Shown here in pieces: positions 11,677 to 41,000 of a stretch of 64,000 bases of DNA. The notes under the pieces were generated by a model, which was not told the origin of the DNA, made no database searches, and saw nothing but the letters and a program-made list of their open reading frames with translations. The stretch covers positions 83,059,001 through 83,123,000 of the forward strand of contig JAJNNQ010000075.1 in the NCBI GenBank assembly GCA_027886175.1, written 5' to 3'. Source of the stretch: Phylloscopus collybita. Taxonomy: Eukaryota > Chordata > Aves > Passeriformes > Phylloscopidae. The translations under genes and the position numbers were made by a program. Each line of letters begins with the position of its first letter. Position 1 is the stretch's first letter.

Positions 11677-14600
11677 ATTCTAATTAATATGTCAGCATTT
11701 TTAGCATTAAAACCGGTGCAACATTTTGAGTATGTAGTTTAGTTATTGAAGATTTTAATATAATGAACCATACAGCAATTTTGTTTTGTTATTTTTTTAA
11801 TCTATAACCCACTGGGAGTTCTATTTCAGAAAAAATAAAAAGGTGAAATACAAAAGTTCTTTCTTTTTAATTATGGGCTGAGGACGTCAATATCAGAGAA
11901 GACTTACAATCCATGATGATGTTAAGATGAGATATCTGAAAAAGAATTGGGAATGAGATCATCAGCTGCCAACATGGGTTTAAAAGAGAAAAATCTTGTC
12001 AAAGTCTCTGGAAGTGTTTTTGGAAAAGTTTTCAAAAATAAATCTCATGGAGAGAGAAGAATGTTGTCTATATTTTATAGAAGAGTCATTAAATTATCCC
12101 TTGGTCTATTCTAAACCTTCAAAAGAATGAGTATTAATTTTAGCATAGAGTCCTTGGTCAAAGGTTTACTAGAAGAAAGAATCTAGATTATTATACTTAG
12201 CCATATCAAGCTGTCTTCTGCAAATGAGAGCACTGGCAGTAGCTTTACTGAACACATTTGTTGAAATAATGCTTTTTGAACCTGGTGTAAGCTGTCATAA
12301 ACACTCAGAGAAAGTATTAAAAAAAATGAACAGACTGCAAAGTAACATACATCAAATTTCTGTAAAGGAGCAAATATAGAACAAAACTATTTCAAAATCT
12401 AAAGCCATTCATGTTGGCAGCATCCAACAGCAAGTGAAAAGAGTGGAATAAAAGGAAATAAAAAGATTTTCTGAGAAATTATATACATATTGAACATAAT
12501 GTGCTATTAGAAGGATAGTTTCTGTCAAGTGCAGAAAATACAGCTAAAGGAATTGAGTTGAACTTTGTTCAGCAGCAGTCTTAAAGACTGTTATTTATGA
12601 ATTTTATTTTGTTCATCTAGGTGTATGGCCTGTGGGACAAGAGGCAGAATAAGTAAAAAATGTGTAGATTTAGAGAAGATGGAGTTACAGTAACTTAATT
12701 TGGAGGGGAACAAAAAGAGAGAAATTTCTGTAACATTAAGTGTCTGTACATTTTGAGGTCTATAAAGTTATTTTCATTGTGAGGTCTATAAAATGATACT
12801 CAGAAAATTATTTTGTTTGTACTGAGCATCAGGGATAGCAGACTGAAAGCTAAACTGCACCCTTACTCTGTCCAGATTGCAAAGGAGAGTGGGTAGATGC
12901 CAAAAAGCAATTTGTCTCCCTTATGTTCTGTTTCAGGACTAATGTGAAGGTGCAAGTGATGTGGATTTTTTTTTCCCAGAGAAAACTGATGGAAGTATTT
13001 TGGTCATGCTGTGATATTTAAACTTTCACTAAGTAAAATGAGCAGTTTATAGGGATTAACATTCTTTCTGCTTGGAGTTTTCAATTTACCTACAGCTCAA
13101 ACTCGCCCACATACAATTTCACATTTTTTCTTGCATTTGTTTGTGATTGTAGAACTGCTCTTGAAGGAAAGAGTGAACTCTAACTGTAAGAATCAACAAG
13201 TCTTTCCAACAAGTTCATACATGAAAACTAGGTAAAAATAGCACTGTCAGTGATTAAGTGCATCAATATCAGTTTTGTTTGCTCATGCATTAAGCTGAAA
13301 TGCATTACATAAAAGGTTAAATTCTGAATATTCAATATCTCTTCACCGCCTCCTGAAGTGAAAATAAGGAAATTAATTTTATGCATTTTGCTGGCATAGA
13401 TTAATACTGACAATAATGAAAACATGGAAAGAAATTGACCTGCATTACCTGCAGAGATTTTTTTCAGTCAGTGAAGTGACTCACTTTTATCCCTCCTCTG
13501 ATCAATTATACAACACTAAGAAGATACTAAAAGGGACAAAGCATCAAAGGATAACCAAACTCATACAGAGGACTATTTTAAAAGCTTGGATCAACTAAAA
13601 TGGAAAATATTTATTTATTTTTCTATTAGAAAGGGGGATTAATGCTTTAAGGTGTTTTTTAATCTTGTATTTAGTGTAAGATACGAGATGCATTCATATT
13701 GAAGTAGGATAGGGAATTGTGGAACAAATTCTGTCATAAACCTCTCCTCTCCCTCTTCTTGATACAAAGAGCAGTTCGGAAATGGAAGGTAAGAAACTTT
13801 CTCCCCTCTCCCTCTCCCCTCTCCATGCTACAGTCTGGTGTGCTAACTAAACATACATTTTTAATCTCATTCTGCTGGCATAAGTCAGAACAGGGGCCAA
13901 CAAGATCACTGGCATTACCCGGTAAGAAGTTCTATTCAGACATACATACATGCATATACACAGACACACACAATCCATGAACCTCTTATTTTAAGAGTTC
14001 CCGTCACAAAAATCCTTCATGCTATTTCACACCAAGATGTTCTGTTGCCTTCTAGTATTAATAACTCCTTGTGTTCTATGTAAATATTTTACACAGACTA
14101 AGGCTTCATTCTTACAGAGAACATTTAGGGGAGACCTCATTGTTGTCACAGCTTTCCTATCTGGGGAAGCAGAGGGCCGAGGGAGAACACCTCCATCATT
14201 AAATCACTGGTGAAGGGTAAGGGAGTGCAATCTCAGAGAGAAAACTGTTTAACCAGAGGAAAAGATTAGCATGTGAATATGTAGGACCAGCATGGACACT
14301 CCACAGAAAGTCAGAATATATTTGACTTACAGTTTACTTCCCTTCTAATGGAATTTTTTTGCTAGGAACTTGGGGGTACATGGTGCCTGCATAAGGACTA
14401 CACAATGAATGAATTTGGTAGATCGATTCAGTGTGTTTTCTTTTGCCATGGTGTCAATGCATATATGCAAATATGGAGTGAAGAGCAGACAGAAATTAAA
14501 TAAAGGCTTGGATCTAAAATTCTAGTTTACACAGCCATCCAGCCCTGCTCTAGACAAAATGCAGGACCAGGGATGGTCTATTGAAAGGGTTTTTTTTGAC

Positions 14601-16463
14601 TTGTGTCTGGACAAATTGAAATAGAGCAACATAATAAAACCTAAACAAAACAGAAATCCAAAGACAGATTGTCTGAGATGGAATATGAATGTTTTAAAAA
14701 CAGTAGAAGTACAATTGATATACAAGTGAGAGAAAGAGTATATATACAAGCATAGATTGTGCTAGAAGAAAGAATCAGACCACATAAATAATACCAGTAT
14801 TGTTCATTTCTATGTGAGCAACACATAGCTTCAGCTGTGTTTTTCATCTTAGAATATAGAACAAAACAGTGGCTTTATTCAGCATATGAATCCCACTTAA
14901 AGTATTTTGTATTAATTCCTCCTAAAAAGAACATGATGGGTTACACCATAAAACAAAAGTGTGTTGGTTTTGTTGAAGGAAAAATTTTAAACCTACTTCT
15001 GCAATGAAAGTCTTGTGGTTTACATTTTTAATCACCCCATCCTTCTGTGAACTAAAATTCTGCCTCCTTTCCTTATTCTAAAACCCAAAATTACACAAAA
15101 GAGCAATCTGCAAGCAAAGGAATTGAGATAGTTGCTTCAAGGCCTTTGTTTTTCATTAGCTGAAAGATCATAAATTGTCAGTGTGACAACTGCCTCTGCC
15201 TGCCTTGCCATGCTTAACTCCTTGTCCCTCCCAGATGCAGCCTGCCTGCGTTGTTGCCTGACATTTTATGCCTGATAATATATGGCTCCTTATATTTCAA
15301 GTTGATGAAAAGTACATATGAGCTTATTCAGAATGATTCCTTTATGATCTAAAGAAGGAAATAAGCCTTCCTTAATGGCTGGGTAGTCTTAAAATTAAAG
15401 TGTTTCGTATTTACCAGTAACTTTCTTAGTCCTATTGTTGAAGAAACAGAAACCCCATAAATGCTCCAGCACATTTGCTCCCAGCTGGACGGAGCCCATC
15501 TAAACCTGGAATGAGCAGGAACCTCACAGGGCTCCAGGTGGTAGATGGAGGTAAATTTGCAGCACCTCCCTGCTGTGCAGTGGGTGGGCGGTCACACAGG
15601 ACCCTGTGTGTTTGAGAGGTGTTTGTCACCAGCGTTGCAGGTACGGGTGTGCACGTGTGCCCTCTGAGTGAGTCTGGGCCATGGCAGTGTCTTTCTGGAG
15701 GCAGCCCTTCTGTCTTGAAGCTGCTGAAGGGACAGTGAAGGGACAGTGAAGGCTGGACAGAAAGGTTTAGGATCTGTCAGCAGGTCCTGTGGCTCCTGTG
15801 GCAACTTTGGCTATGCTGCAGCTAAACCAGCTTTGCTGTCAGGCAGGCACAGTGCCCTCTTGCTCCCACACTGACAGGGGACACGTGCATCGTGGGCATG
15901 AGCGTTCTGGGCTGGTAAGAACAACAACAACAACGAAGAAAACATTTTAAAATTATAGTGACAGAACAAGGCAGGACACAAACATATCAGTCCACAGCAA
16001 AACAAGAGCAGGTATAAAGATTAAAATAATAATTTCTTTGCTTTTCAGTTGTCTATGGAGCAACATAGCTGTGATTAATTAATTAATATATCATTAAAAC
16101 TTCAAGTGAGCTCATGCTCAGTCAGGCAAGAGCATACACATTTTAACTGGCAACTTAAATGGGATATTTGAAAACAGCTAATTTTCCCAGATTTTCTAAA
16201 AGCCAATATAGAACAAAAGTCATGATAGGTAGCCTCCCTGCTACAGCCCATTCTCTAGCTTTCAAGGAGGAGATGAAGAAGAATTGATAATTTGAATTTT
16301 ATATAATTTTAATTTTTTTCCTAACTTTCTACAGGGCAAACAATTCACTTGGCTCTGCCAGAGCCTAAGTCACAGCTGCAGGTAACAGTCCCCGTTTGCC
16401 ACTGAATGAGATGGTGATACACTTTCCCAGCCCCTTGCCTAGCTGACTCGCTACTGCTGAGAC

Positions 16464-16913
16464 ATGGACAGAGAAGCAGCAGAAGGCAACTACTCCAGTG
16501 GAGATTTTTGTAACAAATTGCCTGTGGACTGTCATCAGGCCAACAACAGACTGAGTCAGAGGAAATTACTGTTTATAGTTGATAGAATGCATGTGACACT
16601 GAGCATGTTTGAAAGCAAAGTCCCTGCCTTGAATAGCTTGGATTTAAATGAGTTGAGGCAGCAGAGGAGGAGCGAGGGCAAGCAAAAGCAAGTCCTGCCA
16701 ATTCACGTTACAGTGCCTGATAATAGGTCACCAAGCAGGAAAGAAAACTCTGGCTGCATTATCAACATCAGGCCTGTGTCAGGTGTCAGTGACTTACTTC
16801 CTGGAGATGTCTCAAAACACAACCAAAGCCCATTTAGAAGGGAACCTAGCTCCTGCTATGATGCAGATAGGACATTCCATTGCATTTCCATAATGGTTGA
16901 CAAGTTCAGCTAA
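16464..16913 (+). other. Unassigned 149-codon open reading frame
   Basis: The frame starts with MDREAAEGNYSSGDFCNKLP and ends in MVDKFS before TAA. It is mostly hydrophilic and rich in Ser, Arg, Lys and Asn, with no signal peptide, membrane segment, cysteine pattern or domain that I recognise. It is the longest frame in the window that is neither in a CpG island nor over a known exon or its 3' UTR. About one frame of this length is expected by chance in 64 kb of six-frame AT-rich sequence, so length alone does not make it a gene. A small exon-like block (16335-16381) lies just upstream. Confidence 0.2.
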
Positions 16914-19900
16914 ATGAGCCCAAAAATGTCAAGTATTTCTGCAAAAGACTAGCAGATTGTATATGTGGCAGGTACCACGCACAGGTGGCACGGATGGATG
17001 GAAGGAAATCAGCATCCCTAAACTTGGGACATGACGAAGGAAAGAAGTATCCTTGAGTGTTTATTCATCAAGTTGGAGCCTCTTAGGTAGGAAGGCTGCA
17101 AAGGTGAGAAATCAGAAAATGTCACAAACCAGCGACCTAATAGAAAAGCTCCCAGCAGAAGGGTGTGTGTGCATGTAGAAGCAGGGAGGGAGAGGAAGAA
17201 TTCTAATTAGGTCACAGGGACCAAAAGATAAAAACAGGACAATCTTATCTAATACCTGGGCTGTCACTACGCAAATGCCAGGACAGAGGATGAACGACCA
17301 ATTAGAGTTTTTACACAGCTAATTATGATGACAGAGGATTTGTGGAATAAAATCCCCAGATTAGTACGTTAATAAAAAGCTAAAGAAAAATTGAAGGGGT
17401 AAGCACTGAAGCGACACCATAAGAGCTACAACAAAAGCCGCCTGCTCAAGAATGAAAGAAACAATGTTTTGATAAGAATTAATTATCTGATGGAATAGCA
17501 GCACAGTATGAAACAAACAGTCCACTGAGTTCTTGCAATCGTTTACGTAAGTTACAGGAATGGCTTTAAGTCAGCCATGATTACTAGGGTGAATCTGGTT
17601 AAGACCAAAAACATGTATGGAAGCCAATCTTGAAGCAAGCTTGTCATTCTGGAGGAAGGAAAGAGTAAACAGTAAAATGAACATGTTCCTGCATATTTCA
17701 ACAAACTCAGAACTATTAAATAATTTCCTGTCAAGATAATCCCCAGAAGAACAACAAAAAAATGTGGAATATTCTTATTAGGAATCTCCACATTTTTATT
17801 TAGTAAAAGCACTAAATAAACACCAAAAGTAGATCAAAACACCTGACCAGAGAATATTCAGCAGCTTCTTTGCTTCAGTTGACAAAAAGAGCAAATTCTG
17901 ACAGGCAGGAACATGAAAAAAGCAGATTCCAGAGTATCTCCCTCAGCTACATTTGTTCTGCTCCACTAGTTAAAACAAAAGCATATGAGTAAATTCAAAG
18001 ACCAGCAGCCTTGAAAAACCAAACTAAATTAAAAACTTAAATAGATTTATGGAAAACTGAAACGATTTGTATGCTTTTGTCTGTTACTCTAGACAAGGAC
18101 AAAAAGGCAACATGTAAATCAAATTACTCTGGAACTTGATGTCAGTCAGGGAATGCAGAAAAAATATAAGTAGTTGATTTACTGAGCTATTCTAGCCCTG
18201 TAAGTATGTGTATCAAGGAATAGACCACAAATGGTAAGAAATCCAAAACTTAATGTCAGTGTGAAGAAACCATCTGTGAAGGACACAAGCACATACAGAA
18301 GTGATTTAATTGAAAAATTACACACAGGAAGGAAAATGACATTTTTTCACATTGCAGTCAGAGTAAGCAGTAACACCAGAAGGTATGAAAAAAATTTGTA
18401 AGCTAACCAGCCAAAGATCAAATTTTGTTAAAAATATACAACTAATTTGTTCAGTATTTACAAAGGTTTTGATTATTCAAAAACAAATACAGCCTTTCAT
18501 GAATTCTTTGATTTAGAGTATTTTCAATTAATACCAATAACTAAAAAGTGGTTTTGCATGCTCCCTCATTTGGCTATCATCTGCTATGGATAACTTGGCT
18601 AAGAAGCTCAGAGATATATACATATTCATTTAATATAATTTTACAAAGACAGCAAACCAAAAAGTTGCCCTTGTAGCTGCAATTCTAAGCAGCAAAGTTT
18701 ATTTGGAATATATTTCTAAAAACAACTTTCAACATCAAATAGTAAAAGTTCTGTTACAGATGTCATCTGAGCAAGCAGCAAGATGTAACTTTAAAACATA
18801 CAGTATATTTTTCTTTTGCATTAAAGATACAAGATCACACAGTTAAGCATATGGAAGCCCATAGGACAAATCAACTTACCACAAAAAGGAAAAAATAAAC
18901 CAAAAAACAAAACGTTCCTGAGAATTTTAAGATTGCAGGATTGCAGTAAGGACTCTCATTTTTCAAAAGATCAAGAAACAAACACTTCAGACAGTGGCTT
19001 CAAACGTCTGAACGCCAGCCACACTCGTACGTGGCTGGCTTCTAAAATGTTCACAAGAGAAAACTACAAACAAGATCTTGTTGTAATGAGGATTAAGTTT
19101 ACTAACCATAGCTACCATACCTGTGCTGGAACTCCTGCCCTCACCCACTCCCTCCCCTGCCATCCCCCCAAAAGCTGACAGATTGGCAGCCCACTGATTC
19201 ACATTTACACATTCTGATGAAAGACAATGGTAAAGCTGTGTAACTGAAGGATTTTGGAAAAAACGCTTCATCATGTTAGTAAAAAAAAGCTCAGCACCTT
19301 GCAGATCAAAGAATATTTAACTATTTCGTCTGGCTATTAAACAGAAGTCTAAGAAGACAATAAAGCAGTGAAAACTTGAACATAACATTGAAGAAATACT
19401 CAAATAACAGAGCTGATGTTGTACTACAACGTTTTACTTCATTTAAGTACAGAAAATGTTACCCATCCTATGATTTATAAAGTACACAAAATATGTATAC
19501 ATAAAAGAAACCAAACCCCATCAAAAGATGATCATATTTGTGCATATGTACATAGAACATACACACCTAAAATGTGCAAATTTCTTTTAATGCAAGTTAA
19601 ACAAGACATTTGCAGGATAGAGTTGTACAATGATAATAGAAGATAAAGTATTCTAGATATCCTAATGGTGTTTCTTATCTACAGCCAGTGCAAACTTACA
19701 AGGCACAAACTCAATGCTGATGCTGTAGTGTTGTAAGTTACATTCAGGCACATCTCCATTTGCAGTTCTGCAGAAAAAGAGCAATGGAAGTGCTACCTCT
19801 GTACTAAACTGCCAGCCTTCTCTCCCAGTTGAAGCACTAAATTGATGTAACCTATATGCTACAGTTACCAGTGGGGTTCTGGGTTAATTTATCACTGGAA

Positions 19901-20776
19901 AGGCTGTGGCTAAAACATCTGTTCTAATCTCCTTGCATGTCAAAGTATGCCATTTCCCAAAACATCTCCCAGACATTCTCCAAAGACTACATATACCTTG
20001 CCAGCCTCAACACGTGGGATCTTAGAGGACATTAGTAATGCTTTTTTCTAACTTTAGTCAAAACTTCACCAAGAAGAGAATCCAGATTTTAAAAACCAAA
20101 ACAGCAAACAAAACAAATGCAAACAACCCCCCAAGAACAGCCAGCAAAACACCTTCTGAATTACTTGCATTTAACAAACTTGTGTTAAATTGCATCATGA
20201 CAGTGTGTACCACCTTTTAGAGAGTTAAAAACAAAAGCTTGCTGTTTAAGGCAAAACTTTAACACAGCACAACAGAAAAAAGCCAAATTACAGGTCCCTC
20301 AATATTTAATTAAAGTACTGGCACATGTAGTCTTTTCCTCACAGTGTCTTCTTTCTCACTTTAACAGCAAAACATACACTTGCAGTATGCTTGATTAGAA
20401 AATTTTGTTGCATTTTCCTAAATGAAATGAGAGCAACTAATACGTATGCTGATTGACTGATACTGAAAACACCTGACAAATATGTTCTCTCTATGTAAGG
20501 GGTGCCTTGAAAAGGTTTTGACCTTACTGGGAGTTTAAAACTCACTGGTATCCAGGTCTAATATACTACCTAAAATGGAACTAGTAATTTAAAGCTTTCT
20601 AGTATTTATTAGACATTACCACATCACTTTGCTGTCTCACCCTAAAATTGCATTTTCGTATTATTTTTCAATAGAAGACATTTAATAGACATCTGAGGAA
20701 AACAATACAATACAAAAGCTTAAGGGTCTTTGCAAAGGTATCTTCTATTCCTTCTGCAAAGTAAGAAAGGGGTGAT

Positions 20777-20792
20777 TTTATTGGCATTTATT
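20777..20792 (-). terminator. VPS4B: VPS4B candidate proximal poly(A) signals (two AATAAA)
   Basis: On the minus strand two AATAAA hexamers lie at 20792-20787 and 20782-20777, only 79-94 bases past the stop codon. A third AATAAA is at 20610-20605, an ATTAAA at 20310-20305 and another AATAAA near 18703-18698. Use of the first pair would give a very short 3' UTR. Human VPS4B has a much longer one, so the distal sites may also be used. Confidence 0.4.
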
Positions 20793-20870
20793 TGAAGTGC
20801 CATCAATAAAGACACGAGAATACTTTAAAAAGAAAAAAAAAAGTTCTAATGCTTCACACGTATCTTTGGT

Positions 20871-37431
<16,561 letters not shown>

Positions 37432-37667
37432 GGCGGAGCGGCGAGGGGAGGGGAGGGAGCGGGAGGAGACTGGCGCGGGGAGCGGGCCCGGCTGCCGGTG
37501 GCGCAGCGCCCCTGCCCCGCCGCCCGCGGAACCTAAACCGCGGCCTCCGCCGCCGCTTCCGCACCCAGCGCCGAGCGCCGCTTCCGCCTCCGCTTCCGGG
37601 CACGCCCCGAGCGCCCGGCCCGCCCCCGGCCGCCGCCGTGCCCCGGGACCGCGCTCACCGGCTGCGT

Positions 37668-38030
37668 GTTTGGGCCTGGAAGGGGATCCGGAGAGCATCC
37701 AGTCCAACCCCCCTGCCAAGGCAGAGTCACCCGGAGCAGGTGACACAGGAACGCTTCTAGGTGGGGTTTGGAATCTCTCCACAGGAGAGTCCAGGACCTC
37801 CCCGGGCAGCCTGTCCCAGCGCTCTGTCACCCTCAAAGTTCCTCCTCATGTTGAGGTGGGACTACTTGTGTTTTAATTTATGGCCACTGCTCCTCGTGCT
37901 GTCGCTGGGCACCACCAAAAGAGTCTGGCACCATCCTCTTGGCACCTGCCTTGGGGATATTTATATGCATTAACTAAGACCCCCTCTCAGTCCTCTTTCC
38001 TCCGGATTAAACAGGCGCAGTCCTGTTTAA
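37668..38030 (-). mobile_element. CR1 LINE 3' fragment upstream of VPS4B
   Basis: The plus strand shows the CR1 reverse complement: CATCCAGTCCAACCCCCCTG near 37695, TCCACAGGAGAGTCCAGGAC, 'CCCCGGGCAGCCTGTCCCAG', then 'CTCGTGCTGTCGCTGGGCAC' and 'AGTCTGGCACCATCCTCTTG'. It retains many CpGs and merges with the promoter island, which suggests that it is fairly young or hypomethylated. Confidence 0.87.
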
Positions 38031-41000
38031 TCGATCGTGACAGAGCCATGGGCAGGTGTCACTGAGCCGTGGGTCGGTGATGAAGATCAGGTGACGCCGA
38101 TGCTGGCGATGGGGCGGAGGCAGTGACTGCACACAGCCAGTGACGGGGCCGGTCCGGACAGCCGGCTCGATGGTGGATGCAGGGACCTCTGATAAATAAG
38201 TGCCGTGTCTTCCCCGCTAGCACGTTCATTCCTTTAGGGCAAAAAATAAATATCTGGCAAACTTAACTGTAATAAACCCCAATCTTCCAAGTACCTCCAA
38301 GTTACCACAGTGCAGCTTTGACTTAATCATTCCAGTGTAACTTTTTTGATTTTATTTCGTAATAAAAATCCGCTGAACATTTTGATACGGTCGGTAGGCT
38401 GTGTACTCTGGGCACAAGGGAAAAAGGCACATCCACAGTTCCCCCTCTTCCAGGGAAGGTTGTGGTAAATCTCTTCATTAAGTCGTCTGGTCGGCAGTTT
38501 ATTTTGGTAAGTGTCCTCACGAGTTGAGGATGCTTTGGTGATTTTTAGACATGGTCAATAGCAGCTGTTCTCCTTGGATTGACTGCAAATGTGTAAAGAC
38601 ATGATGTAGGAAAGATTAAGTCGTGTAATCAGGCTTTGGGAAATGAGATGGTAAAGAGAGTTTGCCACTAAAGACAACTGAAATTGGCCAAAGTGAGAGA
38701 TGATGATTTCTAAAGGAACCTTATAGCTCTGTGGTCATAAGGATTGAAGCATAGCATCAATGGTGAGAGGGGCTCAAGAAAACCGGGTTAAATATTGTAT
38801 ATCCATTTCTTTCTTATTCCATCTTCAAAGGATGAGGCAAAATCATCCCTTTCACTCTTTCATGGTTGATTATGCCATTATGAAGCCTTGGGGCTACTTT
38901 TAACCTCCTTTTTATTTAAAACAGGCTAGTTTTGGCTTTACCTTCTCATTCTGATTAGAGTAACAGAGTATTCTCAGATACATTCCTGATGCTAGTAATT
39001 TTGTGTCATCTGTACCTATGATTTTTAATTCTTTAATGTTATATATAGGTTTTAGACCGAGTTCTAAAACAATAAGTACCTCACAAGACTGTAACTATGC
39101 CTTTCCAGTCACACTGAACTGTCTTCTGAAACTCCAGAAAAAATGACTGGTTTCTGCAAATGTGATTAAAGAAAGTAAATCAGAAAAAGCACCTCTGTCA
39201 TTTACAGATAACAGGCTAAATCTTGCACTCCTTACTTAAGTCTTACTCATATAATATTCCTGCTATAATTTGGCTTTGCAGCTAGTTTTGCCTGAGGAAA
39301 GACTAGATGAATGCTGAGTAATGACATCAAGATTATTTCTTGAGAAGCTAATGAAGTGTCATGTTAAGGGCATTACTTCAGTTTGAGGGACACGTACAGT
39401 CACATTATCTAATGCTTCCCAGTGCTGAAGTTGCTGTGTTACCATATTGTAAGAATGATTGTGTACAACCAAGTATAATGAAAATAAAACATATTCAAGA
39501 TGTTAATATGGGTACCTACTGGCCTCAACTAAGTTCATCCCATCACTGCCTGGGGCATTATTGCTCACATTGCTATGGCATTATGTGGCACAGGCACTGA
39601 TGATCTCCTGTGCTTCCTAAGGCTGAGTAATCTGTTGTGGAGAATGCTTCCTGCTGTCATGCCTTGGTGTGGAGGGAAGGGGCCCACAGTGCATGTTGGC
39701 TGGACACCTTGGGCCAAGAGTAGATGGATATGTCAATAAAACAAGTCATGCCTACAGCACAACCAGGTGTGGTGTCTATGATTCTCCACCGTGGCAGCTG
39801 AGGGGTGGCTAGGGATGACTAATGTTGCCATCAGGGTGAGATTGGCATCAGCTAAATGACATGAGAGTCACACAGGTAAGGGAAGTCACTGCCTTAGAGA
39901 CCTTAACAGTGCAGACAGAGAAGACAGGAAAATACAGCCTCTCTTTTCCTGTATTTCTCTAGCTGATAAAATGATCTGAATCTGCTTAGATCAATCTGAC
40001 CTAGGTAACAAAGGTTGTCAGTAGTAAAACTAGCAAGTAAAATTCAGGTTGTCCAAATTCCATTTTGGCACCTCGATCCAGTTTGGTGTACACATAATGA
40101 GCTCTTGGGACAGGACCTGCAATGGACTCATGGTGTATCTGTATCCCTTCTCTGCACTGGGAAACATGCTGGGCCACAAAGCAGGAGCACTTCAAGCCAT
40201 CAGCTGTCTTTGGGAACCTTTCTGCCTGTTACATAATGCTTGTGGGAGTCCTGCTGCTGTGGTATTCCCAGCTGGATGGCTGCCATACACAACCACTTTC
40301 AATAGCACTGAAGCCACAGGAGCCTTGTGGAGGTGAGCTGTGTCCTGAGAGCTCTTTATTCCTAAAGCACTCGGTGCTCTGGGTGCAGAGAGGCTGTTGT
40401 GTAGCTATGGAGTCTAGGAGGGAAAGAATTAAAGCTGCATTCAGGACCAGAAAGACCAACAACAAAATAAAGCCATGTTACATTTTATGGCATTAGAGAC
40501 AAGAATGAGCCTTGGGGGAAGACTTGAAGCACCGGCTTTTGAGGAGTTTGTGGTCCTCCAACTCTACCCCGTCTCATGGGTCTGAGGTGGATGGTGACAA
40601 TATTTCCTGGCATAATACAGTAATGGGCCTGGTTGTGCTTACTTGGAAAAGAAAACTTAAATTTGCCACTTTTGAGCTAAACTCTTCATATTTCTTAGTT
40701 ATTTTAATTTTCACTCTACTTCTGGGTTAGTTTTTGAACTTGGAAATTCAAAATATGTAAATGCTTGAAGGCACACTGATTTCAAATCAGGCGTGCACAT
40801 ATACAAAATGTGTTGTCTTCTGGACTAAGTTAGTTTATTCCAGGCAATGGAACGATTTAGGATGAATATTCCTATAGTTCATAGTGAGATTAATCCAGCA
40901 CAAAATGAAAATAGCTTAAGAAAATGTTTGCAGATATAACTCAGGGCACATCTTGAAACTGTTCATTTGATCTTTTGCCAGAGCCTATAAATAAAAATGT

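Larger units (their letters stand above)
11677..20870. other. Intergenic spacer and VPS4B 3'-flanking region
   Basis: This is AT-rich DNA without a recognised gene. A slightly GC-richer block at about 15430-15930 contains a short local duplication (GAAGGGACAGT twice, near 15724-15746). A 149-codon plus-strand frame lies at 16464-16913. A cluster of TAATTA/CAATTAG and GATA-type motifs lies at 17200-17490. The right-hand 0.1-2 kb (to at most about 18.7 kb) should include the VPS4B 3' UTR, whose end I cannot fix. Confidence 0.55.
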
